A stretch of DNA of 64,000 nucleotides from Candidatus Nitrospira allomarina (GTDB taxonomy: Bacteria; Nitrospirota; Nitrospiria; Nitrospirales; UBA8639), in contig NZ_CP116967.1 in assembly GCF_032050975.1 (NCBI RefSeq), positions 4,461,001-4,525,000 on the forward strand, written 5' to 3'. Positions 8,234 to 18,269 of this stretch are shown here, piece after piece. A program made the position numbers and the translations under genes. Position 1 is the stretch's first letter, and each line of letters starts with the position of its first letter. The notes under the pieces were generated by a model, which made no database searches, was not told the DNA's origin, and saw nothing but the letters and a program-made list of their open reading frames with translations.

Positions 8234-9391
8234 TTATCGCCTGTGCGATTTGATAAGGGTTATAACCACCTCAATGACTTTTTGGATATCGACTTCTGTC
8301 ATTTTAGGATAAATGGGGAGAGATATAATGCGTTCAAATACGGAACTAGCCACAGGGAAATCATTGGGGAGATACCCGTAATTATCCCTATAATAGGGGT
8401 GAAGATGCAAGGGGATAAAATGCACACTCGTTCCGATGCCCTGTTTCTTCAGAAGATCAATCATTTCGTTCCGTCCGACCCGCAACCGTTCCAGGTCTAA
8501 CTGAATGACGTAGAGGTGCCAGGCATGCTCCACATCGTCGGCAACATGGGGTACCGTAATTTCCGGAATATCCTTAAAACCTTCATTATAGAGGCTGGCG
8601 TACCGCTGGCGGATCGTTCCAAAGCGGTCGCATTTGTGTAGCTGGGGAATTCCTAGTGCTGCCGCAATATCCGTCAAATTATACTTATACCCAGGATAGC
8701 AAATCTCGTAATACCAGGTTCCTTCAGGGGTATATCGATTAACGGCATCCCGCGAGATGCCGTGCAGACTTAAAATTCGCATGCGCTCTGCCCATTCGGC
8801 ATTTTCGGTCGTGGCCATCCCCCCTTCACCAGTCGTGATCGTCTTGGTTGAATAAAAAGAAAAGCACGTAATATCTCCCAATGACCCGACCATCCTTCCA
8901 CGATAACGGGTCGGAAGAGCGTGGGCAGCATCCTCAATAACCTTCAAATGGTGAATTCTGGCAATCTCCAGAATGCGATCCATTTCACAGGGCTGACCAG
9001 CATAATGAACAGGTATGATCGCTTTTGTTCTCGGCGAGATCGCTTTTTCAATCTGGCCTACATCAATATTCAAGGTATCAGCCCGGCAATCCACCAACAC
9101 CGGCTTCGCCTTGAGATAATGCACCACCTCTGCTGTGGCGGCAAAGGTCATGGTGGGCACAATGACCTCGTCGCCTTCTGTCACGCCAACGGCTTCGAGG
9201 GCAAGATGCAAAGCAGCCGTACAGGAATTCAGGGCCACAGCATGTCGAGCTTCTACCCGGTGCGCAAACTCCGCCTCGAACTGCTTAGTCTTTGAACCTG
9301 TGGTTAACCACCCTGAACGGAGGGTCTCGACCACCGACTGAATTTCTTCCTCCCCAATATCAGGAACATGAAAGGGTAAAAATTGGTTCAT
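8234..9391 (-). CDS. DegT/DnrJ/EryC1-family PLP-dependent sugar aminotransferase
   Basis: A 385-residue protein covering the whole family length. It shows the opening IGEEEIQSVVETLRSGWLTTG, the NSCTAALHLAL cofactor region at ~55-65, the VEDAAHA motif near 160, and the PLP-binding lysine in SFYSTKTITTGEGG (about residue 190). The C-terminal half has the HAWHLYVIQL and GIGTSVHFIPLHLHPYY motifs typical of enzymes that transfer an amino group to a 4-keto or 3-keto nucleotide sugar. It lies next to the CapD-type dehydratase, which produces exactly such a 4-keto-6-deoxy sugar, so a PglE-like role making a UDP-4-amino sugar is plausible. A 166-nt gap separates the two genes. Confidence 0.88.
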   Translation of the reverse strand: MNQFLPFHVPDIGEEEIQSVVETLRSGWLTTGSKTKQFEAEFAHRVEARHAVALNSCTAALHLALEAVGVTEGDEVIVPTMTFAATAEVVHYLKAKPVLVDCRADTLNIDVGQIEKAISPRTKAIIPVHYAGQPCEMDRILEIARIHHLKVIEDAAHALPTRYRGRMVGSLGDITCFSFYSTKTITTGEGGMATTENAEWAERMRILSLHGISRDAVNRYTPEGTWYYEICYPGYKYNLTDIAAALGIPQLHKCDRFGTIRQRYASLYNEGFKDIPEITVPHVADDVEHAWHLYVIQLDLERLRVGRNEMIDLLKKQGIGTSVHFIPLHLHPYYRDNYGYLPNDFPVASSVFERIISLPIYPKMTEVDIQKVIEVVITLIKSHRR

Positions 9392-9540
9392 CCTGTCTTA
9401 CCTCGATCGATGAATAGGAAAATAGAGAAAATTTTACATCAACTGTTTAAAAGTGAAGAGAGATGGGTTTTTACTCGTTTACCTAAGCCCAATTTGATGA
9501 AACTCGACCCCAACCACAGCATCTTTCCTTACAAGAATGC

Positions 9541-10251
9541 CTATACCTTACGAATGACTCCGAGATAATGAGTATTGAATACTTTACATCGTTCGAGAAG
9601 GTAACAAGCCAATAAGGAATAAGGCGCAAGCAACCGAGCCAGAGGGGGAGCCAGAGTGATGCGTCGAAGTTCAATTCGACAGCCCGAAAACAGCTGCTTG
9701 ATTTTCCGTTTATTTATCCCCTGAACATCAGGGTTTCTGGGATTATTCACATGAAAGTCATACCAGAGAATAGCTCCATTTTCCTTTATAACTCGGAGCA
9801 TTTCTAGGGCAATTTGTTGCCTCAAAGTGGGATCAAGTACGGAGGAAAAAACCGTAGACTGGAGAACGATATCAAACGACCCATCCCTAAAACCAAGCTT
9901 CCCCGCACTCCCACATTCAATTTCTACTCCTTCAGGGCAGAGTCTTCTAGCTACTTCTACGCGATCTGAAAGAAGATCTATCCCTGTAATATTTTTGGGC
10001 TTGGCACCCCATTTAATGAACTCTCTAAGCCAATATCCTCTTCCACAGCCAATTTCAAGAATTTTTATGTTATCTAAACAAGCAAACCCATGTTGCTTCA
10101 GAGCAACCAGCATCCGCCGTTCTTGTTCCTGCACCATAAAAACATAGCTTGGATTAAACCACGAATAAAAAGTATTTTCTGTCCGCTTGGCATAGGCGGC
10201 TTGAATCCGAGCTTCTTCAACTTTTTCGGACGCAGAGGATTGATCATCCAT
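9541..10251 (-). CDS. Class I SAM-dependent methyltransferase
   Basis: A 236-residue protein with motif I ILEIGCGRGYW at about residue 65, the acidic residue after strand 2 in ITGIDLLSDR, and motif IV-like DGSFDIVLQSTVFS near 125. The C-terminal part is hydrophobic and basic, compatible with membrane association. The substrate cannot be read from sequence; genes of this type in EPS loci methylate sugars, lipid-carrier-linked glycans or the chain end. The start ATG has an AGGTGG ribosome site 4 nt upstream. It is followed by the aminotransferase after 149 nt. Confidence 0.75.
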   Translation of the reverse strand: MDDQSSASEKVEEARIQAAYAKRTENTFYSWFNPSYVFMVQEQERRMLVALKQHGFACLDNIKILEIGCGRGYWLREFIKWGAKPKNITGIDLLSDRVEVARRLCPEGVEIECGSAGKLGFRDGSFDIVLQSTVFSSVLDPTLRQQIALEMLRVIKENGAILWYDFHVNNPRNPDVQGINKRKIKQLFSGCRIELRRITLAPPLARLLAPYSLLACYLLERCKVFNTHYLGVIRKV

Positions 10252-10845
10252 AGCACCACCTGCATCCCAAATTCGCGACTGCCCCTAAAAATGAATTTCT
10301 TACGAACATCTAAATATTGAGAAGAGATCGCGATTTGAGTGAGTTCGTTAAGAAGTTCATCATGACACTGTCCAGGCAAAATCAAATAGCCCGATCTCAC
10401 TCATCTTTTCCGGAAGCTATCATCTTTCTTTAAAATATCGATATCCACCTTGCAAACCCTCAAACGATGATAGGCCATACGCACAGCACAATTCCCTTCA
10501 CCAGGTGGGTGGGTAATCATACTCCCCGCACCACCCCCTCTATTTTAAATATTAATGTGCTTCAGAAATAACAAATGCAAAACGCAGGTTGAAAGAGGTT
10601 TGTCGAGAACGATTCAAAGGCCTAGAGGTTCTCACTAAAAGTCTGGCTGCAAAGTAGAAAATAAAACTATGCCATTTCCAATCACGTATTGAGAAGCGCC
10701 GACTTCAATCCGCCAGATTATCACAAAGAGAGAAAATTCTACAGAAAACAAGGGAAGAAATCAGCAAGCCCACCGACGCCACAAAAATGACTGGTCGGAA
10801 TCAGAGATATCAAATATCTTTCTGTCGCTTTAACTGATCGTTTAG
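10252..10845. other. Intergenic region
   Basis: This 594-nt stretch between the WecB and methyltransferase genes has no recognised gene. A 38-codon minus-strand frame beginning at 10520 has a GGGGAG ribosome site but no recognisable product. A longer frame starting at 10400 runs out of frame into the methyltransferase gene and is probably a shadow. No hairpin terminator or clear promoter was seen. Confidence 0.4.
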
Positions 10846-11928
10846 CTATCCTCCCAGCTCTTTTTCTAACACATCAACAATCCGACCGGCCGCCCTTCCG
10901 TCCCAAAGCGAGGGTGATACGGCGTGTAAAGACTTTTGAGAGAGAGCATCTCTGGCAGCCCCGACAATACCTTCCCTGGTAACTCCTGCCAGCCGATTAG
11001 TTCCCGATTCTATGGTAATGGGACGTTCGGTATTGGGGCGTATCGTGACACAAGGTACACCCAAAATCGTGGTTTCTTCCTGAATTCCACCTGAATCGGT
11101 AAGAACCAACCGAGACTTGGCCATTAAGGCCAAAAAATCCAAATAACCCAATGGTTCGATGATTGTAATAGAAGGCCAATCAGGTAAGGCTTGTTTAAGT
11201 CTGTCACAAGTTCGGGGGTGCACGGGAAACAAAAGAGGCAGATCGGAAGAAACTTTCTGCAGGGCCAAGCCAATCTCGGTAAGAGTGGGAAGGTCATCGA
11301 CATTGGCAGGCCGATGCAGGGTAACTAAACCATAGCAGTCGGGTTCCAGATGAAATCGCTGCCAGGGTTTCCCAGCCAGGGCCTTATCAAGATGGGCCAT
11401 CAGACTATCAATCATCGTATTTCCAACAAAGTGAATCTGACTTGAGGAAATCCCCTCCTTAAGTAAGTTAACGTTTCCACTTGGTTCCGTCGTGAAAAGT
11501 ATAGATGAAAGGTGATCGGTCACGATCCTATTAAGTTCCTCGGGCATGGAACGGTCAAACGAGCGCAAGCCCGATTCCACATGAGCCACCGGAATGTGTA
11601 GTTTGGCAGCAACGAGCGCACAGGCAAGTGTCGAATTAACATCACCGGCAACGACAACCAGAGTGGGATTTTGCTCCAGACAGAGTTTCTCGAAAGATAC
11701 CATAATACGGGCTGTCTGTTCTGCATGCGAACAAGATCCTACTCCCAAAAAAGCATCCGGTTTGGGCATACCCAATTCATCAAAAAACACCGTCGACATT
11801 TGCGCATCATAATGTTGTCCCGTATGCACACAAAATTGCCGCAATCCACGCCGATTGAGTTCGAGGATAACCGGCGCCATTTTCATAAAATTGGGACGGG
11901 CCCCTACCACGGTACAAATCTTCATCAT
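10846..11928 (-). CDS. wecB: UDP-N-acetylglucosamine 2-epimerase (non-hydrolysing)
   Basis: A 360-residue protein with the family signatures: KICTVVGARPNFMKMAPV at the start, HTGQHYD near 38, VVAGDVNSTLA around 95, AHVESGLRSFDRSMPEE around 118-134, VTLHRPANVD near 205 and LTDSGGIQEE near 285. The enzyme interconverts UDP-GlcNAc and UDP-ManNAc in the cytoplasm, supplying ManNAc or ManNAcA units. The longest frame starts with TTG at 11934; I chose the ATG at 11928, whose ATGA overlaps the TGA of the preceding glycosyltransferase, a usual coupling arrangement. Paralogues with GDP- or other UDP-sugar specificity exist, so the exact sugar is inferred from the best-known family members. Confidence 0.88.
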   Translation of the reverse strand: MMKICTVVGARPNFMKMAPVILELNRRGLRQFCVHTGQHYDAQMSTVFFDELGMPKPDAFLGVGSCSHAEQTARIMVSFEKLCLEQNPTLVVVAGDVNSTLACALVAAKLHIPVAHVESGLRSFDRSMPEELNRIVTDHLSSILFTTEPSGNVNLLKEGISSSQIHFVGNTMIDSLMAHLDKALAGKPWQRFHLEPDCYGLVTLHRPANVDDLPTLTEIGLALQKVSSDLPLLFPVHPRTCDRLKQALPDWPSITIIEPLGYLDFLALMAKSRLVLTDSGGIQEETTILGVPCVTIRPNTERPITIESGTNRLAGVTREGIVGAARDALSQKSLHAVSPSLWDGRAAGRIVDVLEKELGG

Positions 11929-13136
11929 AAGCAAGTTTCCAAATGGTCAATGAAGCGCCCGGCAATGGTGGTCCGATCAAAATATTGTTCAGCCACTCGA
12001 CGACCATTCTCTCCTAAGGTCTTACGAAGGTCAGGTTGGGTAAACAAAGTCCGAATGGCCTGTACCAGGCTGGCGACATCTCCCGGCTCTACCACCATTC
12101 CAGTTTGGTGGTCGCGCACGATTTCTGCTGCTTCGCCACCCGCAACCAATATCACTGGACGTCCGCTAGCCATGGCTTCGTATAACTTGGAGGGGACCGC
12201 TCCAGTGATGTACATCTTTAGTGGAACCAATATAATATCGGCGGCGGCAACCAACGCCGGAATCTCCCGGGCCGGGCGGGATTCCAGAAAACATACGTTA
12301 TTTAAATTATCCTGTCTGGCCTGCTCAACCAAGGAATTTTTCCTGGGGCCGCTTCCAATAAGTACAAACTTCAAATCGTCCTCTTTCCGAAGCAGTTCTG
12401 CCGCAGCCAGTGCCTGCTCCAAGCCTTGAGCCAGACCATGTAACCCGGCATATAACACTATACAGTCTTTGCCCTTGCCTATTGTTTCGGAGGCTTCCTG
12501 GGTCTTTCTGTCAGGATGAAACACTTTGGTATCAACGCCATTGGAAAGATGAAAAGTCGGACGATCAGGAAAGCGGGTCCGAATGTCCGCCATGATACTC
12601 TTGGATTGGCCCGTTATCAGCCATGCCTGCTGATAGCAAAACTTTTCCAGTCGTGCGCTTAATTGATAGGCAAAACTATTCTTATCCAAAACTCCTAACT
12701 CCACTGCCGATTCAGGCCAGAGGTCTGAAACATTAAAAATCATTCGCGTCCGCTTCAACCTGCTTAACCAAAATCCGGACAACCCTAAAAAAAGTGGGGG
12801 GCTTTCGACAAACAAATAATCAGCTCGGGGAAGAACAAAGGAACCCAAGAAAGCTGACGACAGGGCAAATGAAAAATAGTTCGTTAATCTATAGATAAAG
12901 TTAGCTTTTTGTGTCGGATAAATGAAAGTCCGAATAATATCTATCCCCCCAGAAGTTTCGCGTCGAATAACTCCACCGTATCCGTCGAGAATTTTTCCTT
13001 GGGGATAATTAGGCATGCCTGTCAACACCGTGACAGAATGACCGTGCTGGACAAAATGACGACATAACTCTGAAAGTCGCGCCTGTGGTGCTCCAACTTC
13101 AGGTGGGAAGTATTGGGTCAAAAATACAAGGTGCAT
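11925..13136 (-). CDS. GT4-family glycosyltransferase (WbuB-like)
   Basis: A 403-residue GT-B enzyme. The N-terminal domain opens HLVFLTQYFPPEVGAPQ, typical of the WbuB-like subgroup that often adds N-acetyl-hexosamine derivatives. The C-terminal donor domain has VLYAGLHGLAQGLE, FLIGSGPRK-like and VPLKMYITGAVPSKLYEAMASGRPVI with the E(x7)E-type pair. It overlaps wecB by an ATGA junction, so donor synthesis and transfer are probably co-translated, which hints at ManNAc or a derivative as donor. That is inference. Confidence 0.85.
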   Translation of the reverse strand: MHLVFLTQYFPPEVGAPQARLSELCRHFVQHGHSVTVLTGMPNYPQGKILDGYGGVIRRETSGGIDIIRTFIYPTQKANFIYRLTNYFSFALSSAFLGSFVLPRADYLFVESPPLFLGLSGFWLSRLKRTRMIFNVSDLWPESAVELGVLDKNSFAYQLSARLEKFCYQQAWLITGQSKSIMADIRTRFPDRPTFHLSNGVDTKVFHPDRKTQEASETIGKGKDCIVLYAGLHGLAQGLEQALAAAELLRKEDDLKFVLIGSGPRKNSLVEQARQDNLNNVCFLESRPAREIPALVAAADIILVPLKMYITGAVPSKLYEAMASGRPVILVAGGEAAEIVRDHQTGMVVEPGDVASLVQAIRTLFTQPDLRKTLGENGRRVAEQYFDRTTIAGRFIDHLETCL

Positions 13137-13298
13137 GTTTTTTAACCCAAGTAATGCCGAGTCAAATTACACTCTGAGGAAGTATTGCAATTCAAGCCAT
13201 TTGGAATTTGGAGATTAGACGTGATGACTATCAAGATTATCCATTGTTTCTTAGTTTCTGTATTACTCAAAATTTCCAATCTCGTGTTGGGAACAATT

Positions 13299-14528
13299 TT
13301 AGAGCGGTGTAGTCGAAAGAAGGCGGTTAGCCAAACATTGCCCATTTCTCCAAAGGTCGAAATGCTTCTCTGTATGGTCGCGTGCAGCATTTGCGAATTG
13401 AAGGCGTAATGGATGGTCCGCAAGCAGGGTCTTTATTGCCTTGGCAAGCTCTGTGACGTTTTGAGGGGGCACCAAAAGGCCACACCTCCCATCGTCCAAC
13501 ATACCGGGAATGCCGGCCACCCTCGAAGCAATTACAGGCGTCCCAATAGCCATAGCCTCTTTGATGACATTGGGAACTCCGTCTCCTAAACCAGTTGAAG
13601 GATGAACGAGGATAGTCGCTTTCCGCATCGCACTCTGCACTTCATCAGGCATTATCCAACCAGGAAAGCTTACTTTCTCGGAAATGTCCAATTCACTCGC
13701 CAACTTCCTCAAATTATTCATTTCTTCACCATCACCCACTAGCATAAACTCAGCATCGACCCCACCATGTTTCAGCTCACATGCTGCACGCAATAGAAAA
13801 TCAAAACCCTTGTTTTTAGAAAAATTGCCGACTGCTAGAATTTTTCCCGGTGGCCTATTTTTAGGGTCAAAAGTGAGCACTGAAAGGTCCAAACCATGGA
13901 GGTGCACAAAAATTTTATCTGAGATCAATGGAAAAATGTCTGAATAACGTTCCTGCAGAAATTTGCGATTGAATTCCGTACAGGTGATGATATTGTTGGA
14001 ATAAAGCAGCTTCTGTCTCATATACACCGGCGTTCGGTAAAGATCGGTTCCAGCATGGAGAAAAATAGAAAAAGGCACTTTCCTATTCATCAACCGATGA
14101 AAGACATAGGCGCAAGTTGCTGCATAATTTCCCCAATACCCCAGAATGTGATCGTATTTATCAGAGCACTGATGACTCCAGGCAAGTGCTTTCAGAAATA
14201 CGTAAGCGCTCTTCGATACCGGGCCTACTCCGTATCTCAGAGCTGAAGCGGTAATATGAAAAGTATCCTTCAGAAAAATCCGAAGCTGGGGGAACGAGAT
14301 CCGGTTAGTATATCGAAGGTCGTGAGGAAGATCGAGGTGATGAATCCTTTTCCGGGGGAAAAAATCTTCACCAAGAATGTCAGGAACGAACTTCCACAGG
14401 GATGGATCGAGGGGGTAGATCGGAAATATGTCAATTTCGATACCCGCCTCCAAAAGGGGTCGAATGTCCCTGGCAAAGAACGTATTAACCCGCCCTGGAA
14501 ACTGGCTGGTGAAAACAGCAAGCCGCAT
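13299..14528 (-). CDS. GT4-family glycosyltransferase
   Basis: A 409-residue GT-B enzyme beginning MRLAVFTSQFPGRVNTFFARDI. The donor domain has ILAVGNFSKNKGFDFLLRA near 230, VGDGEE and VHPSTGLGDGVPNVIKEAMAIGTPVIASRVAGIPG, the standard E(x7)E region. The longest frame starts with TTG at 14627, inside the previous gene; I chose the ATG at 14528 because family similarity starts exactly there, although its ribosome site is weak. Acceptor and donor unknown. A 162-nt gap follows before the next glycosyltransferase. Confidence 0.8.
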   Translation of the reverse strand: MRLAVFTSQFPGRVNTFFARDIRPLLEAGIEIDIFPIYPLDPSLWKFVPDILGEDFFPRKRIHHLDLPHDLRYTNRISFPQLRIFLKDTFHITASALRYGVGPVSKSAYVFLKALAWSHQCSDKYDHILGYWGNYAATCAYVFHRLMNRKVPFSIFLHAGTDLYRTPVYMRQKLLYSNNIITCTEFNRKFLQERYSDIFPLISDKIFVHLHGLDLSVLTFDPKNRPPGKILAVGNFSKNKGFDFLLRAACELKHGGVDAEFMLVGDGEEMNNLRKLASELDISEKVSFPGWIMPDEVQSAMRKATILVHPSTGLGDGVPNVIKEAMAIGTPVIASRVAGIPGMLDDGRCGLLVPPQNVTELAKAIKTLLADHPLRLQFANAARDHTEKHFDLWRNGQCLANRLLSTTPL

Positions 14529-14599
14529 AAGATGTTTTTGGGTGAAGCGCCTGGTTACTTTGTTAATATTTGGGGAAAATGAACATTGATTGAAAGCAC

Positions 14600-15997
14600 T
14601 TATTGCTTTTCGATAGGCAGATTGCAAACCACGGCACGGAATTTCCCGTTTGAGCCACGAGGTATATTGCTCACTTGATCCATAAATATTTTTACCCGCC
14701 CCATTCTCTCTTGTAACCGAGCGCTAATTGCATGCTCGACCTCAACTGAAAAGTTTGCTGCGGGTACATATTTTACACGCAAACAGTCCAAGCCCTCTTG
14801 GATAATTTGTGCCTCTTGCACAGGCAGATTATAAAAAACAGGATTGACCCAAAAGACTCGTCTCCCATCCAACGCAATCAACATATCATTGGTCCTACCT
14901 TCAATGCCTGATAAAACCGGAAGCGTACGCCCACATTTACACGATGAAGGTTCGGCAACATGGCTAATTCGGTCACCAACCTCATACCGAATTAGAGGCA
15001 TATCTGTGTTCAACAGACCAGTGCAGAGCAGACGACCAGAAGAACCGGGTAGCGCAGGCTCGTCTATTTCATCCCGAAAACATTCAAGCCAGCCCACTTC
15101 CGGCCAAGAATGCAATTTTCCATCCGGACATTCAGATGCTGCAGCAACAGCCTCGGCCATACCATAGGTTTCTCGGACCTCACTGCCTAATCCTTGGCTT
15201 ATACAATCGCGTTGCCATGGCAAAAGGGGCTCGGCATTGGTAATAACCACTTTAATTCCCTGAATTATTAATTTTTTTTCGTAAGCCTCGCGCGCTAGCA
15301 CTGAAGCTGAAGATGGATAGACTATCATGTGCGTTATTCCGTATCTGCGCAGAGCATCAATATAAGCTGGAACTGATTTGGGACTTATATGATTTGCAGA
15401 AAGATACAACTGGTTCATTGGAGCATTCCACACCCAAAACGGTGGCTTAGATGCATTAGGAGGAACAATGGATTGGCCTCCTAAAATTGCCCAATTATCT
15501 TTAATACTGACTCCATTCCATTGACGAAGACGAGCCTCACATAAACCAAACCATGTTCGCACAGTCTCTCTGCTCCACCACAATGTCAAAGGTGTACCTG
15601 AGGTTCCACTGGTTTGTTCGCGGTACATACGTCGCACATTCTGATCATCTGCAACAAAGGAAAGCGGATTCTGACGAAGAGCTTCCTTCTTAAGGACCGG
15701 CCAATTTTCCAGGTATTCCCAAGAGGCACTGTCACCCCGACGACGTCGTTCGGCCCATTGTTCACGATAATAAGGCACCCGGGTAGCCGCTCGATGTAAT
15801 ACATGGGCCAGACGCTCTTCTTGCCAAGCCCTGAGCTGGCCTAGACTCCAGTGCTCACGATCAATTGCCTCGCCAATCAACCTCTCCGTTTCTGGACCAT
15901 AACGCCATGAACGGAGGTAATATCCATGCAGACTAGCTGCCACTGAACGGGCAGGGGCAGGAAGACGGTGGTAAAGTCGTAGCAATTTTTCTTTCAT
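14600..15997 (-). CDS. CapK-like adenylate-forming enzyme (phenylacetate-CoA ligase fold)
   Basis: A 465-residue ANL-superfamily protein. The phosphate-binding loop is EQTSGTSGTPLTLWW at ~130-144, ETYGMAEAV is the A5 motif near 285, and RYEVGD appears near 345. A CKCGR cysteine pair follows. The C-terminal lid ends with the NIPRGSNGKFRAV stretch, whose lysine fits the catalytic A10 position. CapK-type members occur in capsule and EPS loci, where they are thought to activate a carboxylate to attach an acyl or amino-acid group to the glycan. The substrate is not readable. The gene starts a run of closely spaced minus-strand genes after a long gap. Confidence 0.8.
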   Translation of the reverse strand: MKEKLLRLYHRLPAPARSVAASLHGYYLRSWRYGPETERLIGEAIDREHWSLGQLRAWQEERLAHVLHRAATRVPYYREQWAERRRRGDSASWEYLENWPVLKKEALRQNPLSFVADDQNVRRMYREQTSGTSGTPLTLWWSRETVRTWFGLCEARLRQWNGVSIKDNWAILGGQSIVPPNASKPPFWVWNAPMNQLYLSANHISPKSVPAYIDALRRYGITHMIVYPSSASVLAREAYEKKLIIQGIKVVITNAEPLLPWQRDCISQGLGSEVRETYGMAEAVAAASECPDGKLHSWPEVGWLECFRDEIDEPALPGSSGRLLCTGLLNTDMPLIRYEVGDRISHVAEPSSCKCGRTLPVLSGIEGRTNDMLIALDGRRVFWVNPVFYNLPVQEAQIIQEGLDCLRVKYVPAANFSVEVEHAISARLQERMGRVKIFMDQVSNIPRGSNGKFRAVVCNLPIEKQ

Positions 15998-16680
15998 AAA
16001 GCAGGCAACATACTAATTTTCACAGTGAAATTATTTCATCAAGACGTATAATCGAGATTGAGGGGCAACGCAAGCCGGAATGCATTGATTTTTATGGCTA
16101 GTTGTATTTGCAATGGGTATCACTAACGTAAAGGATAAATAGAGTGGGATGAAACTGTCTGACCAGAAAAACAGAATGGGTTTTCCACCCATGCCGTTAG
16201 AAAGAGGCTCCTCACATTAGGTTGACTTGAACCTAAAAGTTAAAAGAAGTCAACACAGGGACCAGGAATGCCAATGGAGCAAGGAATGCATCGGGCAATA
16301 CGCGATAGAAATAACATGGATAGGGAGGTTTAAACTCCGGAATTCGGAAAGGATTCCACCATGAGTGGAAACTCATACATTTCGACAAACCTTGGGTCCA
16401 ACAACGGCACCTCGGCTCATAGCAGCATTATTTTGTTATTTATCTTTAAAACTTCTCGCAATCAAATGTTTACTTGGGTAATTTAAAATTTTCCACGCTA
16501 TTACCGAAGTTCACTTGAAGCTTTTTGCTCAATAGGCTTTGAAATATTCTAAAAGAGGTGGACCAATTACTAATAATAAGGTTCGGTTTAGCTTTTGTCC
16601 TGGCGGAACATTCTATATAAAGACAACATTAGGTTTTCCTTAGAACACTTCCGGGTGGTCAGAATTTCAATTTTTTCCTG
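15998..16680. other. Intergenic region
   Basis: This 683-nt AT-rich stretch lies between the beta-helix gene and the CapK-like gene, both read leftwards. I see no gene, RNA, clear terminator or insertion-element end in it. It presumably includes the promoter of the CapK-glycosyltransferase run, but no candidate stands out. Confidence 0.4.
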
Positions 16681-18036
16681 CTATTTATTCACAATTCTTA
16701 GAGAAGTTGGAGGTTCCTGAGAAATGCCGCCGCCAAATTGATAGGCGCCTATATCATAACCAGCAGTGGAATTTCGTGAAACCCCGTCCATGTCGACCTT
16801 CACATCTGCTAGAACTAATCCAGCACCAATGGCTGAACTAGTCTCTGTAATGTGAAAATCAAAAGTATCTATTTTTTTTAAACCATGTCTATATGAGTCT
16901 CCAATAAGATTACCGCCTGCAATTGCGGATGATTCATAAATTTTCATTAACTCACTTGGGTTTTTTGAAACCCCTAAGATAAGATTGTTTTCAATCTTGG
17001 AGGCACCTGTGCCATCGACAACGAGCAATACGGGTTGAGTGTTAGTCCCGACAAGCAAATTATTTTTTACAATAGACTGGCTACTTCGATCCCCAAGGAG
17101 GATTTCTCCCTTTGAATTTGAATAAGAAGTATTATGATATACGATTGTGTTGGTGGCATCATAGAGGACCTCAATCCCACGGGCGTTGTTCCAAAATACA
17201 TTATTAATGACTTGGTTGTTGATCCCCTTCGTGACAATAATTCCGGCCAAATCATTATCATGGATGCGATTATTGATGATACGATTGTGGCTAGGTTGAT
17301 TATTAGTACTATACATATGGATGCCATATCCATGGCTGTTATAAATTTCACAATCCTGAACGAGATTATAATCACCATTCAGATAAAACCCATAAGACTT
17401 TTCCCCACCACCGTATCCTGCGGTTCCCTGCCAACTGTCATGAAGCTTCATGTTGATAATCTCAATATAATCTGCCTCGCTGCCCAGTAGCGCGCTATCG
17501 TTTGTATTTTTAACTTCGCCATTGATAATCCGCAAATGATGACTGCCGGTTCCCATCGTATACCCGGTTAACCCATGCCCCGGCCCTCCCCCGTCAACCG
17601 TCAATCCATCCATGATGATGTATTGGCTGTCGTCCTTGAAACGGAAAACAGAAGTACCTGGTAACGATTTAATAATGACTTTTTCGTTTTGATAAGCTTT
17701 AATTGTGGTTGCATTTTCCCATGATATGCCATTCGGCGGCTCCCACAATTTGTGGTTTCTAGTATAAGTGCCCCCTCGGATATAAAGGGTGTCACCCGGT
17801 AATAGGAGGCTTACCCCCTTCTCTAGCGTAAAAAATGGCGCCTCTATGGTGCCATAATTTTTGTCATTTCCATTACTCGCAGCCACAAAATATTCTTTGG
17901 CAATAGCTTCGCCTACTCCTGCAATGCCAAAAAATACAATTAAAACAAATGCATATGGGCGGAAAGATTTCATGGACCCGTGATGATTATTACAATATTC
18001 CATTTCACTCCCCCAGATTCCAAAATTAATGATCAT
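16681..18036 (-). CDS. Secreted right-handed parallel beta-helix protein
   Basis: A 451-residue protein. A signal peptide lies at about residues 22-46 (FVLIVFFGIAGVGEAIA), followed by the YFVAASNGNDKNYGTIEAPF opening typical of pectate-lyase-like and DUF1565-type proteins. Many beta-helix rungs run from ~110 to 400 (NNRIHDNDLAGIIVTKGINN and similar). The protein ends with the GAYQFGG cap. The first ATG has an AAGGGAG ribosome site 7 nt upstream; an internal ATG at 18003 also has GGGGGAG, so the start could be 11 codons later. It is a paralogue of the 737-residue protein at 21739-23952 but has no repeat modules. Lyase, epimerase or glycan-binding roles on the exported polymer are possible; no catalytic residues can be assigned. 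Confidence 0.78.
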   Translation of the reverse strand: MIINFGIWGSEMEYCNNHHGSMKSFRPYAFVLIVFFGIAGVGEAIAKEYFVAASNGNDKNYGTIEAPFFTLEKGVSLLLPGDTLYIRGGTYTRNHKLWEPPNGISWENATTIKAYQNEKVIIKSLPGTSVFRFKDDSQYIIMDGLTVDGGGPGHGLTGYTMGTGSHHLRIINGEVKNTNDSALLGSEADYIEIINMKLHDSWQGTAGYGGGEKSYGFYLNGDYNLVQDCEIYNSHGYGIHMYSTNNQPSHNRIINNRIHDNDLAGIIVTKGINNQVINNVFWNNARGIEVLYDATNTIVYHNTSYSNSKGEILLGDRSSQSIVKNNLLVGTNTQPVLLVVDGTGASKIENNLILGVSKNPSELMKIYESSAIAGGNLIGDSYRHGLKKIDTFDFHITETSSAIGAGLVLADVKVDMDGVSRNSTAGYDIGAYQFGGGISQEPPTSLRIVNK

Positions 18037-18269
18037 TCGTCTTCTCCCTTTGAAGATTCGACAAAATCACTCAAAACTTTAGTTTCAAACTTCCGGGGAT
18101 CTACACACTTTACTATATTTTAGGGTAAATTCTTCAAACTCAACAATTCCTAGTCTTCAGGAATTAGCTGAACGTGAATTTGGAACAGGACGCTTAACTA
18201 GAGTAAACATTGGAGGTCTATCGTAAAGCAGATTGGAAGAATTCTATTCTGCAAATAGGAGAAAGTAAG
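18037..18269. promoter_or_regulatory. Divergent intergenic region with a small palindrome
   Basis: The beta-helix gene (minus) and a glycosyltransferase gene (plus) diverge from these 233 nt, so promoters for both should be here. A palindrome AATTCC-N9-GGAATT at 18145-18165 lies in the middle and could be an operator. The minus strand has a TATAGT-like -10 near 18113-18118, without a well-spaced -35. The evidence is mostly positional. Confidence 0.3.

Noticed and set aside
10098-10400. A 100-codon minus-strand frame upstream of and into the methyltransferase gene.
   Set aside because: Two fifths of it is an out-of-frame reading of the methyltransferase, and the rest matches nothing.
13142-13423. 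A 93-codon minus-strand frame before the WbuB-like transferase.
   Set aside because: It overlaps the end of the upstream transferase gene by 125 nt in another frame and has no recognisable sequence.
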